Source: Brevibacillus formosus
Lineage (GTDB): Bacteria > Bacillota > Bacilli > Brevibacillales > Brevibacillaceae
Assembly: GCF_003013405.1 (NCBI RefSeq)
Contig: NZ_PXZL01000003.1
Location: 62,001-126,000 of the forward strand
Direction of reading: 5' to 3'
DNA: 64,000 bases
This document shows, in pieces, positions 23,880 to 33,843 of this stretch (position 1 is the stretch's first letter; each line of letters begins with the position of its first letter). Made by a program: the position numbers and the translations under genes. The notes under the pieces are model-generated. The model ran no database searches. It saw only the letters and a list, made by a program, of their open reading frames with translations, and was not told where the DNA came from.

Positions 23880-26800
23880 ATGGATTCATTATGTTTTTAC
23901 CAGTTAACCCATCCCCAGAAGAGAATTTGGTTGATCGAGCAGATTTACCCCCAAACACCCTTGCATAATATTGGTGGAACCGTAAAAATAAAAGGGCCTG
24001 TTCAATTTTCACAACTTGAAAAGGCTATACACCTCTTCATTCGTAGGCATGAAGGATTGCGTTTAAGATTTGTTAACCAAATGGGGGAGATCCAGCAATT
24101 TGTGAGTCATATTGAGGATATCCCATTAGATTTTAAAGATTTCACTGTGTACAATGAGCCACATAAGGAATTTGAGAATTGGGTAGAAACGGAAGCGAGA
24201 AAGCCATTCGTCATCGAAAACGAAAGGCTTTTTTATTTTGCCATGTTTCGAATTTCAGACAGTGAGAATGGATATTTGGCCAAGTTTCACCATATAATCG
24301 CAGATGGATGGTCGATCAATATTATGACCGATCATATTCAAGAAATCTATAGCAAACTTTTGCGCGAAGAGGAAGTAGGGGAGCATCTAGCTCCTACTTA
24401 CTTGACGTACATCGACCACGAGCGAGATTATCTTTCGTCGGACCGGTACCGGAAAAACAAAGTATTTTGGAATGAGAAGTTTCGAGTCCTGCCTGATTCG
24501 TTTTTGGAAAAAAGCTCTGACGACTTAGCGGGAAACCGCATCACATATGAATGGAACCCTAATCTTTCTGCTCAAATCAAAGCGTGGGCCAAAGCCAATA
24601 AGTGGTCATTGAATACAGTTTTGGTAGGCTTGTATTTGCTATATGTCTACAAGATGACCGGTCATGACGATCTCGTGATAGGCACACCTGTACTCAATCG
24701 ATCTGGTAAACAGCAAAAGAGCATGTTTGGCATGTTTACCAGTACGATGCCGTTTCGTTTAACGATTAAGGCTGGCTGGTCAGTTACGGACATGATGGAT
24801 GAGGTCAACAGCGAACTGCAGGATTGTTTTTTTCATCAACGCTATCCGTATGACCTGTTGATCCAAGACATGGAGCTGAAGAAGAAGGGTTACAACCAAT
24901 TGTTTGATGTATGTGTCAATTATTACAACACGACACTCGATACCGAATGGGAAGGACATCCGGTCGAGAATATTGAGTTCTACAGCGGGTCCCAGATTTA
25001 TTCCATGCAAATGGTGATAAAGGAATGGTCGGATTCAGGCAGCATCAGCATTAGCTTTGACTACAAAATGAACGATTACACCGAAGAGCAAATCCATGAT
25101 CTGTTCGTTCGTCTGACTACGCTGATCAAAAAAATTGTGACGAATCCCAATGAAGAAATCAGGCAGCTTACGATTTTCTACGAGGATGAGTATAAAAAAC
25201 TAGTTGAAGACTATAACGATACCGCTGCACCTTATCCGAGGGACAAAACAATTTACCAGCTGTTTGAAGAACAAGTGGAAAAATCACCAGACAAGATCGC
25301 GATTCAATATGGCAAAGAGTGGCTGACTTATCGGCAACTGAACGAGAAGGCCAATCAGCTTGCCAGATATTTGAGGGAACAAGGGATCGGACCAGAAAAA
25401 ATTGTGGGCATGCTGACCACACATTCTATGGAAACCATGATTGGGATTATCGGCATTGGAAAAGCCGGCGGAGCCTTCATGCCAATTGATCCTGATAATC
25501 CAACTGAGCGGATACGGTATATTTTGCTAAACTCCGACACAAAAATCTTGCTAACGAATGTGGCTGTCATGGACGAGTTTGGTTTCGACGGACAGATCAT
25601 CAGCCTAACGGACGTCAACTACGATCATTATCCATCATCCAATATTCTAGTAGAGAGTAAGCCTACAGAGTTGGCTTACATGATCTATACATCTGGTTCT
25701 ACCGGAAGGCCGAAGGGAACGATGGTTGAGCACCGCGGGCTTGTCAACTATATATACTGGGCGAAGAAAATGTACGTCAAACACGAGGACGAGATGTTCG
25801 CGCTCTACTCCTCCTTAGCATTCGACCTGACAATTACCTCTGTTTTTACTCCATTGATCTGTGGAGGAACAGTTCTGGTTTATAGCCAAACAGAAGACGA
25901 GTATGTGCTGTTCCGCATTTTAAAAGAAAACAAAGCGTCGATCATCAAGCTTACGCCTTCTCATTTGTCCTTGGTGCTGGATCGGGACAACAGGAATAGC
26001 TCCGTGAAAAGATTTATTGTTGGCGGCGAAAATCTGAAGGTTAGCCTTGCCAATAGCGTATATGACAGCTTTGGAGGCAATATAGAGATCTTGAATGAAT
26101 ATGGGCCAACCGAGACGGTGGTTGGATGTATGATTCACTCTTATGATGTTGAGAGTGACACGAGAGTATCGGTGCCAATTGGCAAGCCTGCCGATAATGT
26201 CTGCATTTACGTATTGGACAAAAACATGGACCCTGTTCCGACATACGCTGTGGGTGAAATCTATATTTCAGGAGATGGAGTGGCTAGAGGGTACCATCAC
26301 AATCCTGAACTTACCAAGGAGAAATTCTTGAACGATCCATTCGCTATCGGCAAGCGGATGTATAAGACGGGAGACCTGGGAAGATTCTTACCGGATGGCA
26401 AGCTGGAGTACTTGGGGAGGGGCGACCTGCAAATCAAGATCAGGGGACATCGGGTTGAGCTAGGAGAAATAGAAACCCAGTTGATCCAGCACCCGCAGGT
26501 AAAAGACGCTGTTGTCTTGGAGCGGGAGGACAAGAACAAGAATGTCATCCTATGTGCCTATTACGTTGCAAAAGGTAATATCTCCACTGATGACTTGAAG
26601 CAGCATCTGGGACAACAATTGCCGAATTACCTTATTCCACAGCATTTTATAGAAGTAGAAGAAATCCCGCTAACAGCAAATGGAAAGGTCGACACGCGTT
26701 TATTGGCAGAAACAGAACTGCCATTGATGCAAAATACAGAATATACGGCTTATTCAACCGAAAAAGAAAAGCAGTTCATCCAGACAGTAGAAGAAGTCCT

Positions 26801-28367
26801 AGGAGTTGAAAAGATAGGAAGGAAGCACAACTTCTATCATTTGGGCGGGGACTCTATCAAGGCCATTCAGATAGCGTCGAAACTGAATGTCAAAGGCTAC
26901 CGGATAAAAGTAAAAGAGATGCTGTCAACCCCCATTCTGGAAGAGATGGCGTTGCTCGTTGACGAGGTTCCGCTGGTTGTTATTGATCAGGGATTAGCCG
27001 AGGGAAATATTTCACCTGCGCCTATCGTATCGTGGTTTTTTTTCCAGAAATTCCCCAAGCCGCATCATTATCATCAGTGTGTCTTGGTGGAAATCAATCA
27101 GGGGATTACGGTTGAGATCCTAGAAAGAACACTCTTCAAGCTAATCGAACATCATGACGGCTTGCGAATAAACGCCAAGGCTAATCATGGCGAGTTGTTT
27201 TACAATAATAACCACCTCCTTGGTCTGCCTAGGATCAAAGAGCTCGATTTCACAGGCTTTTCTCATTCCGAGCAGTCAGACAAGCTGATGGAAGTAGCCT
27301 ACGAACTCGCTGATAGCGCTGATATATTCCAGGATCTTTTGTTAAAAGCATGTGTAATCGATGTTGGAAGCTCGAGGAATATTCTGCTTGTGGCCCATCA
27401 CTTGTTGGTAGACGGCGTGTCCTGGCGAATCATTGTAGAAGATTTAAACACGTTGCTAAAACAAATCAGTCTTGGACAAGATGCGTTGCTCCCTCCAAAG
27501 ACACATTCCTATCAAAAATGGACGGAGTTCCTTCAGAGCTATTGGAGAGAAGAGGGCGAAAAAGAATCTGGGTATTGGCAGACTATACTGCAAAAGTTCA
27601 CTCCTTTTCCTGTTGACCATGATCTCGGTGTAGATAGTATAGCGAGCAGTTGTACGCTCTCAGCCGAGATCAGTAAGCAGGAAACGCTTGCCCTCTTGTC
27701 GGAAGCCAATGTTTCCTTCAATACAGAACCGATCGATTTGTTGCTTGCGTCTTTGCTGTTGACCATCAAAGAAAATACGAGAAGGACGGATATCCTGATC
27801 GAGACGGAAGGGCATGGGCGAGAACAGATAGAGGACACGTTGGACATTACCAGGACGGTCGGATGGTTTACCAGTCTCTATCCATTGGGCATCTCCTTAA
27901 CCGATGGTAGTCTGTCCCAACAAATCAAGCACGTCAAAGAGGAACGGAGAAAGGTACCAAATAACGGCATCGGTTATGGAATATCACGCTACCTTGCAAA
28001 GTCTATCCGTTATCATGCACCCAAGACGATCAGGTTTAATTATCTGGGGGAGTTTAAGCAAGAGTTTGAAGGTGGATATGTAAAATTGTTGGGGGGTTCT
28101 GTCCAGCAAAGCACAAGTCAAGACAATCCGCTGACTTGTTTAATCGATTTGAATTGCTTTATTTTGGATAGCCGTTTGCAAATACGGCTGACCTTTAGCC
28201 GGAATAAATATAAGGATATCAGCATGGAACAATTTTTGGCTCATTTTAAAAGGCAGCTTGGTGAGATCATCCTGTACTGCAACCAGAAAGAGTCGAAAGA
28301 GTTTACTCCTTCCGATTTTGAAACGGTAGAAATTTCGCAGGAAGAGTTAGACAATCTCTTCATTTGA
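23880..28367 (+). CDS. initiating NRPS: C-A(Asn)-PCP-E, makes N-acyl-D-Asn
   Basis: An ATG at 23862 lacks a good ribosome site. The ATG at 23880 follows GGAGG at nine bases and gives 1495 residues. Domains: starter-type C (about 1-430, HHIIADG at 137-143), A (about 450-950), PCP (GGDS, S992) and E (HHLLVDGVSWRI from 1173). The ten A-domain pocket residues read DLTKIGEVGK, the established code for asparagine. An N-terminal C domain in the first module normally attaches a fatty acyl group, and E gives the D-amino acid, so the product is N-acyl-D-Asn on the PCP. This is the prodrug cap known from colibactin (ClbN), zwittermicin and xenocoumacin. The peptidase expected to remove it is encoded by the next gene. 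Confidence 0.9.
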   Translation: MDSLCFYQLTHPQKRIWLIEQIYPQTPLHNIGGTVKIKGPVQFSQLEKAIHLFIRRHEGLRLRFVNQMGEIQQFVSHIEDIPLDFKDFTVYNEPHKEFENWVETEARKPFVIENERLFYFAMFRISDSENGYLAKFHHIIADGWSINIMTDHIQEIYSKLLREEEVGEHLAPTYLTYIDHERDYLSSDRYRKNKVFWNEKFRVLPDSFLEKSSDDLAGNRITYEWNPNLSAQIKAWAKANKWSLNTVLVGLYLLYVYKMTGHDDLVIGTPVLNRSGKQQKSMFGMFTSTMPFRLTIKAGWSVTDMMDEVNSELQDCFFHQRYPYDLLIQDMELKKKGYNQLFDVCVNYYNTTLDTEWEGHPVENIEFYSGSQIYSMQMVIKEWSDSGSISISFDYKMNDYTEEQIHDLFVRLTTLIKKIVTNPNEEIRQLTIFYEDEYKKLVEDYNDTAAPYPRDKTIYQLFEEQVEKSPDKIAIQYGKEWLTYRQLNEKANQLARYLREQGIGPEKIVGMLTTHSMETMIGIIGIGKAGGAFMPIDPDNPTERIRYILLNSDTKILLTNVAVMDEFGFDGQIISLTDVNYDHYPSSNILVESKPTELAYMIYTSGSTGRPKGTMVEHRGLVNYIYWAKKMYVKHEDEMFALYSSLAFDLTITSVFTPLICGGTVLVYSQTEDEYVLFRILKENKASIIKLTPSHLSLVLDRDNRNSSVKRFIVGGENLKVSLANSVYDSFGGNIEILNEYGPTETVVGCMIHSYDVESDTRVSVPIGKPADNVCIYVLDKNMDPVPTYAVGEIYISGDGVARGYHHNPELTKEKFLNDPFAIGKRMYKTGDLGRFLPDGKLEYLGRGDLQIKIRGHRVELGEIETQLIQHPQVKDAVVLEREDKNKNVILCAYYVAKGNISTDDLKQHLGQQLPNYLIPQHFIEVEEIPLTANGKVDTRLLAETELPLMQNTEYTAYSTEKEKQFIQTVEEVLGVEKIGRKHNFYHLGGDSIKAIQIASKLNVKGYRIKVKEMLSTPILEEMALLVDEVPLVVIDQGLAEGNISPAPIVSWFFFQKFPKPHHYHQCVLVEINQGITVEILERTLFKLIEHHDGLRINAKANHGELFYNNNHLLGLPRIKELDFTGFSHSEQSDKLMEVAYELADSADIFQDLLLKACVIDVGSSRNILLVAHHLLVDGVSWRIIVEDLNTLLKQISLGQDALLPPKTHSYQKWTEFLQSYWREEGEKESGYWQTILQKFTPFPVDHDLGVDSIASSCTLSAEISKQETLALLSEANVSFNTEPIDLLLASLLLTIKENTRRTDILIETEGHGREQIEDTLDITRTVGWFTSLYPLGISLTDGSLSQQIKHVKEERRKVPNNGIGYGISRYLAKSIRYHAPKTIRFNYLGEFKQEFEGGYVKLLGGSVQQSTSQDNPLTCLIDLNCFILDSRLQIRLTFSRNKYKDISMEQFLAHFKRQLGEIILYCNQKESKEFTPSDFETVEISQEELDNLFI

Positions 28368-28399
28368 GGGCGGAAAATTTGTGATGAGAGGTTAATTTT

Positions 28400-31300
28400 A
28401 TGAGAAAAGGGATCTCGGCATGGCTTATTTTGCTTCTGCTCACCATGATTTTCCCCCTGCAGCTACAGGCAGAAACGACAGTAGAAGGTAGTTTGAGTAA
28501 AGAAGAAATCGCATCAATCGAATCGTGGATTGACCAAAAAATGCAGGATGGCAAGATACCGGGAGCCTCCGTTGTCATAGTAAAAGGGGAACAAACCGTC
28601 TACAACCGCGGGTTTGGTTATGCGGATTTGGCAGCAAAGAGCCCGGTGACCACACAAACTTTATTCGAGCTTGGGTCCACCACCAAGGCGTTTACGGGTC
28701 TGGCGATATTGTCGCTGGAGGAACAAGGATTACTCAATCTGAAAGATCCTGTGCAAAAGTACCTCCCTTGGTTTCAGGTGAAGGATGCAGAAGGACATAC
28801 GCCAGAAATCACATTGGAGCAACTGCTCCATCATACAAGCGGAATTCCTTTTCATACGATTGGTGAAATTCCAGTGGGCGAAGAGTCTGATGCGCTGGAG
28901 CGAACCGTCCGCAAAGTGGTAGGGCAGACATTGGACTTTTCCCCCGGAGAAAGATTTCTTTATGCTTCCATGAACTACGATGTACTAGGTTTGGTCATTG
29001 AAAAAGTAACGGGTGAGCCTTTTGAACAGTATGTGAAAGACAACGTGTTGACGCCGGTTGGACTTACTCATTCGTTTTTGTTCCGAAATGAAGCCGAGCG
29101 GCATGAGATGGCAAAAGGTTATAAAATCGGTTTCTTGGGGGCGAGAGAATACCAGGCTCCTGTGTATCGCGGCAATACGCCTGCCGGATATATCATTTCC
29201 AATAGCGAGGACATGGCAATCTGGCTCAAAAGTCAGCTAGGCTCGATTACAAATAATAATGTGAGCAGCGGGTTGATTAATCGGTCCCATCAGCCGGATC
29301 GATCCGTTTTGCCGAATATAGATAGTTCCTCGTATGCAGCGGGTTGGTTCGTCTACCAAAAAGGCAGCGGCGAACTCTCTCATGGCGGAAGCAATCCGAA
29401 TTACTCTTCCTCAGTAGTAATACGTCCGGGAGAGAAACTCGGAGTAGCGGTATTAACGAATATCAACTCTGCCCATACGCAGGCAATGGGCCAAGGAATC
29501 ATGGAAATCCTGCGACAAAAGAAACCACCGGAAAATGTTTCCGATCTCTACAGCAGTGTGGATAATGTGTCGGTTGCCATCCTGTGCATTGCGATACCGT
29601 TGATCCTGCTTACTGCATGGTTTGCCATTGTTGCGCTTGGCGAAATCGCCCGAAAAAAGAGGATGCGATCCGGGGGATTCGGGAAAAATGCGTATCGATT
29701 TGTGCTGTTGCTTCTGTGTCTGGGGCTGTCCGGGTATTGCTTTTATCAAATTCCTTCGGTTTTATTTGACGGGGTCTCATGGGACTTCGTCGATGTTTGG
29801 GCACCTTCAAGTTTTGTTATCGCCATTCAAAGCTTATTTGTCGGGATTGTTTTGTTTGCGTTCTATTACTTCATAACGGTGGTCTTTCCAAAATCGCATG
29901 ATCGTACCTTTTTTCCCATTATCGTCCTTAGTACGGTGAGTGGATTGGGCAATGCCTTGATAATTTTTATCATAAACGAGGCGCTTAACCATACCGACCG
30001 GTTTCAGGGCGGATTGCTATCCTTTTTTGTGATGGGAATCGTCATCTATGTTTTTGGACAAAGATTGGTACGGGCAAAACTGATTACGATTACAAATGAG
30101 ATGGTTTTCCAAAAGAGAACGGAGTTGATTGATAAAATACTGAAATCTCCGTATCAAAATATTGAAACCATTGAAAAAGAACGAATTTATTCCGTGTTGA
30201 ACAACGATACAGAAACGATCAGCGGTGTGTCCAACATCCTGATTTTCGGGGTCACCAGTTTGGTTACGTTGCTGTGCTGTTTCATCTATTTAGGGATGGT
30301 CAATATTTACGGATTGCTGATTTCCATTTTCGTTATTATGGTCGCTGCCGGCCTTTATTTTATGGCAGGAAGGTACGCTAATCGCGTCTGGGAAGAAACC
30401 AGGGATATTCAAAACACGTTTTTCAAGTTCATTAATCATATGATTGGCGGTTTCAAGGAGCTTAGCATCCACAAAGGTAAAAAAGGACAATTTCAGGAGG
30501 AGCTACAGGAAAGCTGTGACACGTACCGGACTAAACGGATTCAGGGAGATTTGAGCTTCGCCAATGTATTTGTTTTGGGCGAACTTCTGTTTACCTTTGT
30601 GATCGGGGTCGTTGCGTTTGTTTTTCCTGTCGTCTTTGATGACATTGCAAACAGTTCCTTAAGAGCGTATATCTTTGTGTTTTTGTATATGACAAGTCCT
30701 GTTCACGGCGTTTTGGACGCGATCCCTAATTTTATTCGGGTCAGGATTAGCTGGAACCGATTAAACGAATTGTCGAGGCAGTTGGAAACAGGTGAGACAA
30801 CACAATCAGAGCGAGTCAAAGAGGCATCGCCTGCAAGCGAGATCATTCACTTAGAGGCCAAAGATGTTGAATATCATTATAAAAACCAAGAGGGAGAACA
30901 GTTTACAGTCGGGCCCGTTAATCTGAGCTTCCATTCTGGGCAAGTCACCTTCATTACAGGAGGAAACGGGAGCGGAAAATCGACTCTGGGTAAACTGTTA
31001 GTAGGGTTGTACAAACCTGACCAAGGTGAAATTTTAATGAATGGTCAGCAGCTTGAAGAGTTAAGTCAAAATTTTGCGGCCATCTTCAGCGATTTTCATC
31101 TCTTTGAAAAGATGTATGGAATCGACGTGAAAATGAAAGAACATGAAATTCAAGAATATTTGCTGAAATTAGGCATGGACCATAAGTTGCAAATCCAACA
31201 GGGAGGATTCAGTACCGTCAATTTGTCCACAGGACAAAGAAAAAGATTGGCCTTGCTTATCAGTTGTATGGAGGATCGACCTATCTATTTCTTTGACGAA

Positions 31301-31486
31301 TGGGCTGCCGATCAGGACCCTGAGTTCAGAGAATATTTCTACTATAACCTCATCCCTGAGATGAAACAAAAAGGAAAATGCGTCATTGCCATTACGCATG
31401 ACGACAGGTATTTCCATGTAGCCGATCAACTTTTAAAAATGGAAGTTGGTCAAGTTACCCACGAACAGTTGAAACAACATGTGTAA
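28400..31486 (+). CDS. prodrug-activating serine peptidase fused to a cyclic-peptide-type ABC exporter
   Basis: 1028 residues. A signal peptide (about 1-24) precedes a class C beta-lactamase-like peptidase (about 30-380). Its catalytic S93-TT-K96, a Tyr at 188 (YAS in place of the usual YSN) and HGG at 328-330 are visible. Three membrane helices (about 391-412, 432-452, 471-495) follow as in ClbP, then the ABC exporter membrane domain. The nucleotide-binding domain has Walker A GGNGSGKST (about 853), signature LSTGQ (about 942), Walker B IYFFDEW and the H-loop THDD. ClbP, ZmaM and XcnG cut after N-acyl-D-Asn on the periplasmic or outer face. Here cleavage and export sit in one chain. It lies 32 bases after the NRPS that makes the cap. 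Confidence 0.88.
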   Translation: MRKGISAWLILLLLTMIFPLQLQAETTVEGSLSKEEIASIESWIDQKMQDGKIPGASVVIVKGEQTVYNRGFGYADLAAKSPVTTQTLFELGSTTKAFTGLAILSLEEQGLLNLKDPVQKYLPWFQVKDAEGHTPEITLEQLLHHTSGIPFHTIGEIPVGEESDALERTVRKVVGQTLDFSPGERFLYASMNYDVLGLVIEKVTGEPFEQYVKDNVLTPVGLTHSFLFRNEAERHEMAKGYKIGFLGAREYQAPVYRGNTPAGYIISNSEDMAIWLKSQLGSITNNNVSSGLINRSHQPDRSVLPNIDSSSYAAGWFVYQKGSGELSHGGSNPNYSSSVVIRPGEKLGVAVLTNINSAHTQAMGQGIMEILRQKKPPENVSDLYSSVDNVSVAILCIAIPLILLTAWFAIVALGEIARKKRMRSGGFGKNAYRFVLLLLCLGLSGYCFYQIPSVLFDGVSWDFVDVWAPSSFVIAIQSLFVGIVLFAFYYFITVVFPKSHDRTFFPIIVLSTVSGLGNALIIFIINEALNHTDRFQGGLLSFFVMGIVIYVFGQRLVRAKLITITNEMVFQKRTELIDKILKSPYQNIETIEKERIYSVLNNDTETISGVSNILIFGVTSLVTLLCCFIYLGMVNIYGLLISIFVIMVAAGLYFMAGRYANRVWEETRDIQNTFFKFINHMIGGFKELSIHKGKKGQFQEELQESCDTYRTKRIQGDLSFANVFVLGELLFTFVIGVVAFVFPVVFDDIANSSLRAYIFVFLYMTSPVHGVLDAIPNFIRVRISWNRLNELSRQLETGETTQSERVKEASPASEIIHLEAKDVEYHYKNQEGEQFTVGPVNLSFHSGQVTFITGGNGSGKSTLGKLLVGLYKPDQGEILMNGQQLEELSQNFAAIFSDFHLFEKMYGIDVKMKEHEIQEYLLKLGMDHKLQIQQGGFSTVNLSTGQRKRLALLISCMEDRPIYFFDEWAADQDPEFREYFYYNLIPEMKQKGKCVIAITHDDRYFHVADQLLKMEVGQVTHEQLKQHV

Positions 31487-31586
31487 CAGAACAGAGGATC
31501 TCCTAATCTGACAAGGGAGAGGAGAGATAGAAAAAGCCATAGGATTGAATGATTTCGTTAAGCACTCCACTACAAAAAAAGGATGA

Positions 31587-32477
31587 TTGTTGAAGATGAA
31601 AACATTCGAATCGATTGGGATTATCGGAGCAGGGATTATGGGATCGGATTTGACCTTGGACCTGGCGAGTCATGGATACCGTGTCATTTTGAAGGACCTG
31701 CATCCCGACATTTTGGAAAAAGCAAAACAGAAGATGAGAGAAGATTTTAAGCTTGTAAAGCTGATGAAAAAAGAGATTCCAGTAAAAGACATTGATCAGG
31801 TGCTTTCCAATGTTGTGTTTACTACAACTTACGACGATTTTTATACCGTTCCCTTCGTGATTGAAAACATCACGGAAAATTGGGAGGCAAAAAAGCAAGT
31901 CTACCTAGAATTGAAAGAACATTGCCCTCAAGACACGATATATGGAGTCAACACAAGCTGCATCTCCATCACCAAGGTTGGCTCACTGCTTCCCAAGCCG
32001 GAAAATGTGATCGGGATGCACTTCATGAATCCTGTGCCACTTAAGCAGATGGTAGAGATCATCAAAGGCTACTATACCTCCGAACAAACCATCCAAACGA
32101 TCAAAAACTTTCTGGAGTCGATCGACAAAAAGCCTGTGCTGGTCAATGATTCCCCGGGTTTTGTGACGAACCGCGTGCTGATGCTGATGATCAATGAATG
32201 TATTTGGGCGATTCACGATCAAGTGGCGACGCCTCAGGACCTCGACAAAATATTCCGATTAGGATTTAGCCATAAAATGGGACCGTTAGCGACTGCTGAT
32301 TTGATCGGATTGGACACTATTTTACACTCGATTGAAGTTTTGTATGAGAGCTTTAACGACCCTAAATATCGTCCATGCCCACTGTTAGTCAAAATGGTAG
32401 ATGCTGGACTACTCGGAAAGAAAAGCGGAAAAGGGTTCTTTGATTACACGACTGCATTGGCACAATCTACCAAGTAG
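31587..32477 (+). CDS. 3-hydroxyacyl-CoA dehydrogenase-like enzyme (FkbK/ZmaG type)
   Basis: 296 residues (287 to 296 depending on start). The frame begins with TTG at 31587; TTG 31590 is best spaced from AAAGG, and ATG 31596 is also possible. The Rossmann motif GIIGAGIMGSDLTLDLASHG is at the N-terminus. The C-terminal 3-hydroxyacyl-CoA dehydrogenase domain includes MHFMNPVPLKQMVEI and NDSPGFVTNRVLM. In methoxymalonyl-ACP pathways this enzyme oxidises the glyceryl-ACP hydroxyl to the aldehyde. It is the first of five consecutive genes that together match that pathway. Confidence 0.82.
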   Translation: MLKMKTFESIGIIGAGIMGSDLTLDLASHGYRVILKDLHPDILEKAKQKMREDFKLVKLMKKEIPVKDIDQVLSNVVFTTTYDDFYTVPFVIENITENWEAKKQVYLELKEHCPQDTIYGVNTSCISITKVGSLLPKPENVIGMHFMNPVPLKQMVEIIKGYYTSEQTIQTIKNFLESIDKKPVLVNDSPGFVTNRVLMLMINECIWAIHDQVATPQDLDKIFRLGFSHKMGPLATADLIGLDTILHSIEVLYESFNDPKYRPCPLLVKMVDAGLLGKKSGKGFFDYTTALAQSTK

Positions 32478-32514
32478 TTTTAAGCGGATCACATCAAAAT
32501 TCGAGTAAAGGAAC

Positions 32515-33555
32515 ATGCAGATGGATATTAAAAATGGGATTAAATGTGTTGTCTGGGATTTAGACAATACGATTTGGAATGGCGTTTTATCGGAAGGGGA
32601 CGATGTAGCCTTAAACCCTCGGATCAAAGAAATATTGGAACAACTCGATCAGAGGGGCATTTTGCAGTCGATTGCGAGTAAAAATAATTACGATGACGCG
32701 ATGCGCAAGCTGAAAGAGTTTGAGATTGACCGCTATTTTCTTTACCCGCAAATTCATTGGGAGCCCAAGTCAAAATCCGTAGGGATTATCCAGCAGTCGA
32801 TTAATATTGGGATGGATACTCTTTTGTTTATCGATGATCAGCCCTTTGAACTGGATGAAGTGAAAAGCGTGCATGATTCTATCAATTGTGTCCACGTCGA
32901 CCAATATACGGAGTTGTTGTCCCACCCTTCGCTGACTCCAGCTTTCATTACAGAAGATTCGAAAAAAAGGCGGGAAATGTATCTACAAGACATTCAGCGC
33001 AAGCAGGAGGAGGAATCCTTCACAGGGACAAACGAAGAATTTTTAAAAACGTTAGACATGAAGTTTATCATCAGCGAGGCGCAGGAAGATTGCTTGAAAC
33101 GCGCAGAAGAGCTAACGGTTCGCACCAATCAATTGAACTCGACGGGACGGATTTACAGCTATGATGAACTCAATTATTTCCGAAATTCACACGACCACAA
33201 ATTATTCGTCTGCGAGCTCACAGATAAATACGGGTCATACGGGAAAATAGGAATCGCATTGGTTGAAATAACCGAAACCCATTGGCATATCAAATTGCTT
33301 ATTATGTCCTGCAGAGTGATTTCCAGAGGCGTTGGAACCGTATTGCTAACCCATATCATGCAGCAGGCACAGCTAGCCAACAAGAGGCTCCTCGCTGACT
33401 TTAAAAATACGGAGAGAAACAAGATGATGTATGTATCCTATCGTTTTTCCAATTTCAAGGAGGTCTCGAAAGAAGAAGACGGCTTTGTCATTTTGGAAAA
33501 CGATTTGACCCAGATACAAAAGTTTCCCCCTTACATCAATGTTCTCGTTCAGTAA
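32515..33555 (+). CDS. FkbH-like glyceryl-ACP synthase (HAD superfamily)
   Basis: 346 residues. The N-terminal HAD phosphatase motif VVWDLDNTIWNGVLSEGD is followed by the FkbH-specific blocks ILQSIASKNNYDDAM and LFIDDQPFELDEV. A C-terminal GNAT-like portion contains ELTVRTNQLNSTGRIYS and LIMSCRVISRGVGT. FkbH proteins bind 1,3-bisphosphoglycerate, dephosphorylate it and load the glyceryl group on a stand-alone ACP. That ACP is the next gene. An AAGGA site precedes the ATG at 32515; a second ATG lies at 32521. Confidence 0.9.
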   Translation: MQMDIKNGIKCVVWDLDNTIWNGVLSEGDDVALNPRIKEILEQLDQRGILQSIASKNNYDDAMRKLKEFEIDRYFLYPQIHWEPKSKSVGIIQQSINIGMDTLLFIDDQPFELDEVKSVHDSINCVHVDQYTELLSHPSLTPAFITEDSKKRREMYLQDIQRKQEEESFTGTNEEFLKTLDMKFIISEAQEDCLKRAEELTVRTNQLNSTGRIYSYDELNYFRNSHDHKLFVCELTDKYGSYGKIGIALVEITETHWHIKLLIMSCRVISRGVGTVLLTHIMQQAQLANKRLLADFKNTERNKMMYVSYRFSNFKEVSKEEDGFVILENDLTQIQKFPPYINVLVQ

Positions 33556-33591
33556 TCACAATGAAACCCCCAAAAAAAGGAGCGTTTACTT

Positions 33592-33843
33592 ATGCAACTT
33601 CATGAACAAATTCGTGAGTTTATTCTGGCTAATCTGGTCGTATTCGATGATGATGTTGATTTCACGAATGACGACAATATTTTTGAGCTAGGCTTCGTCA
33701 ATTCATTGTTTGCCATGAAACTCGTCACTTTCATTGAAAGCGAGTTTCGCTTGACCATCGAAAGCGACGAAATGGAAATTTCGAATTTTAATACCATTAA
33801 CAATATCGTGAACTTTATCCAGTCAAAATCGGTTTATAAATGA
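33592..33843 (+). CDS. stand-alone acyl carrier protein for the glycerate-derived extender (FkbJ type)
   Basis: An 83-residue acidic carrier protein. The phosphopantetheine Ser is S38 in GFVNSLFAMKL, a wording typical of glyceryl/methoxymalonyl ACPs rather than of fatty-acid ACP. It lies directly after the FkbH-like gene, and the methyltransferase starts at the next base after its stop. A strong AAAAGGAG site is upstream. Confidence 0.9.
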   Translation: MQLHEQIREFILANLVVFDDDVDFTNDDNIFELGFVNSLFAMKLVTFIESEFRLTIESDEMEISNFNTINNIVNFIQSKSVYK

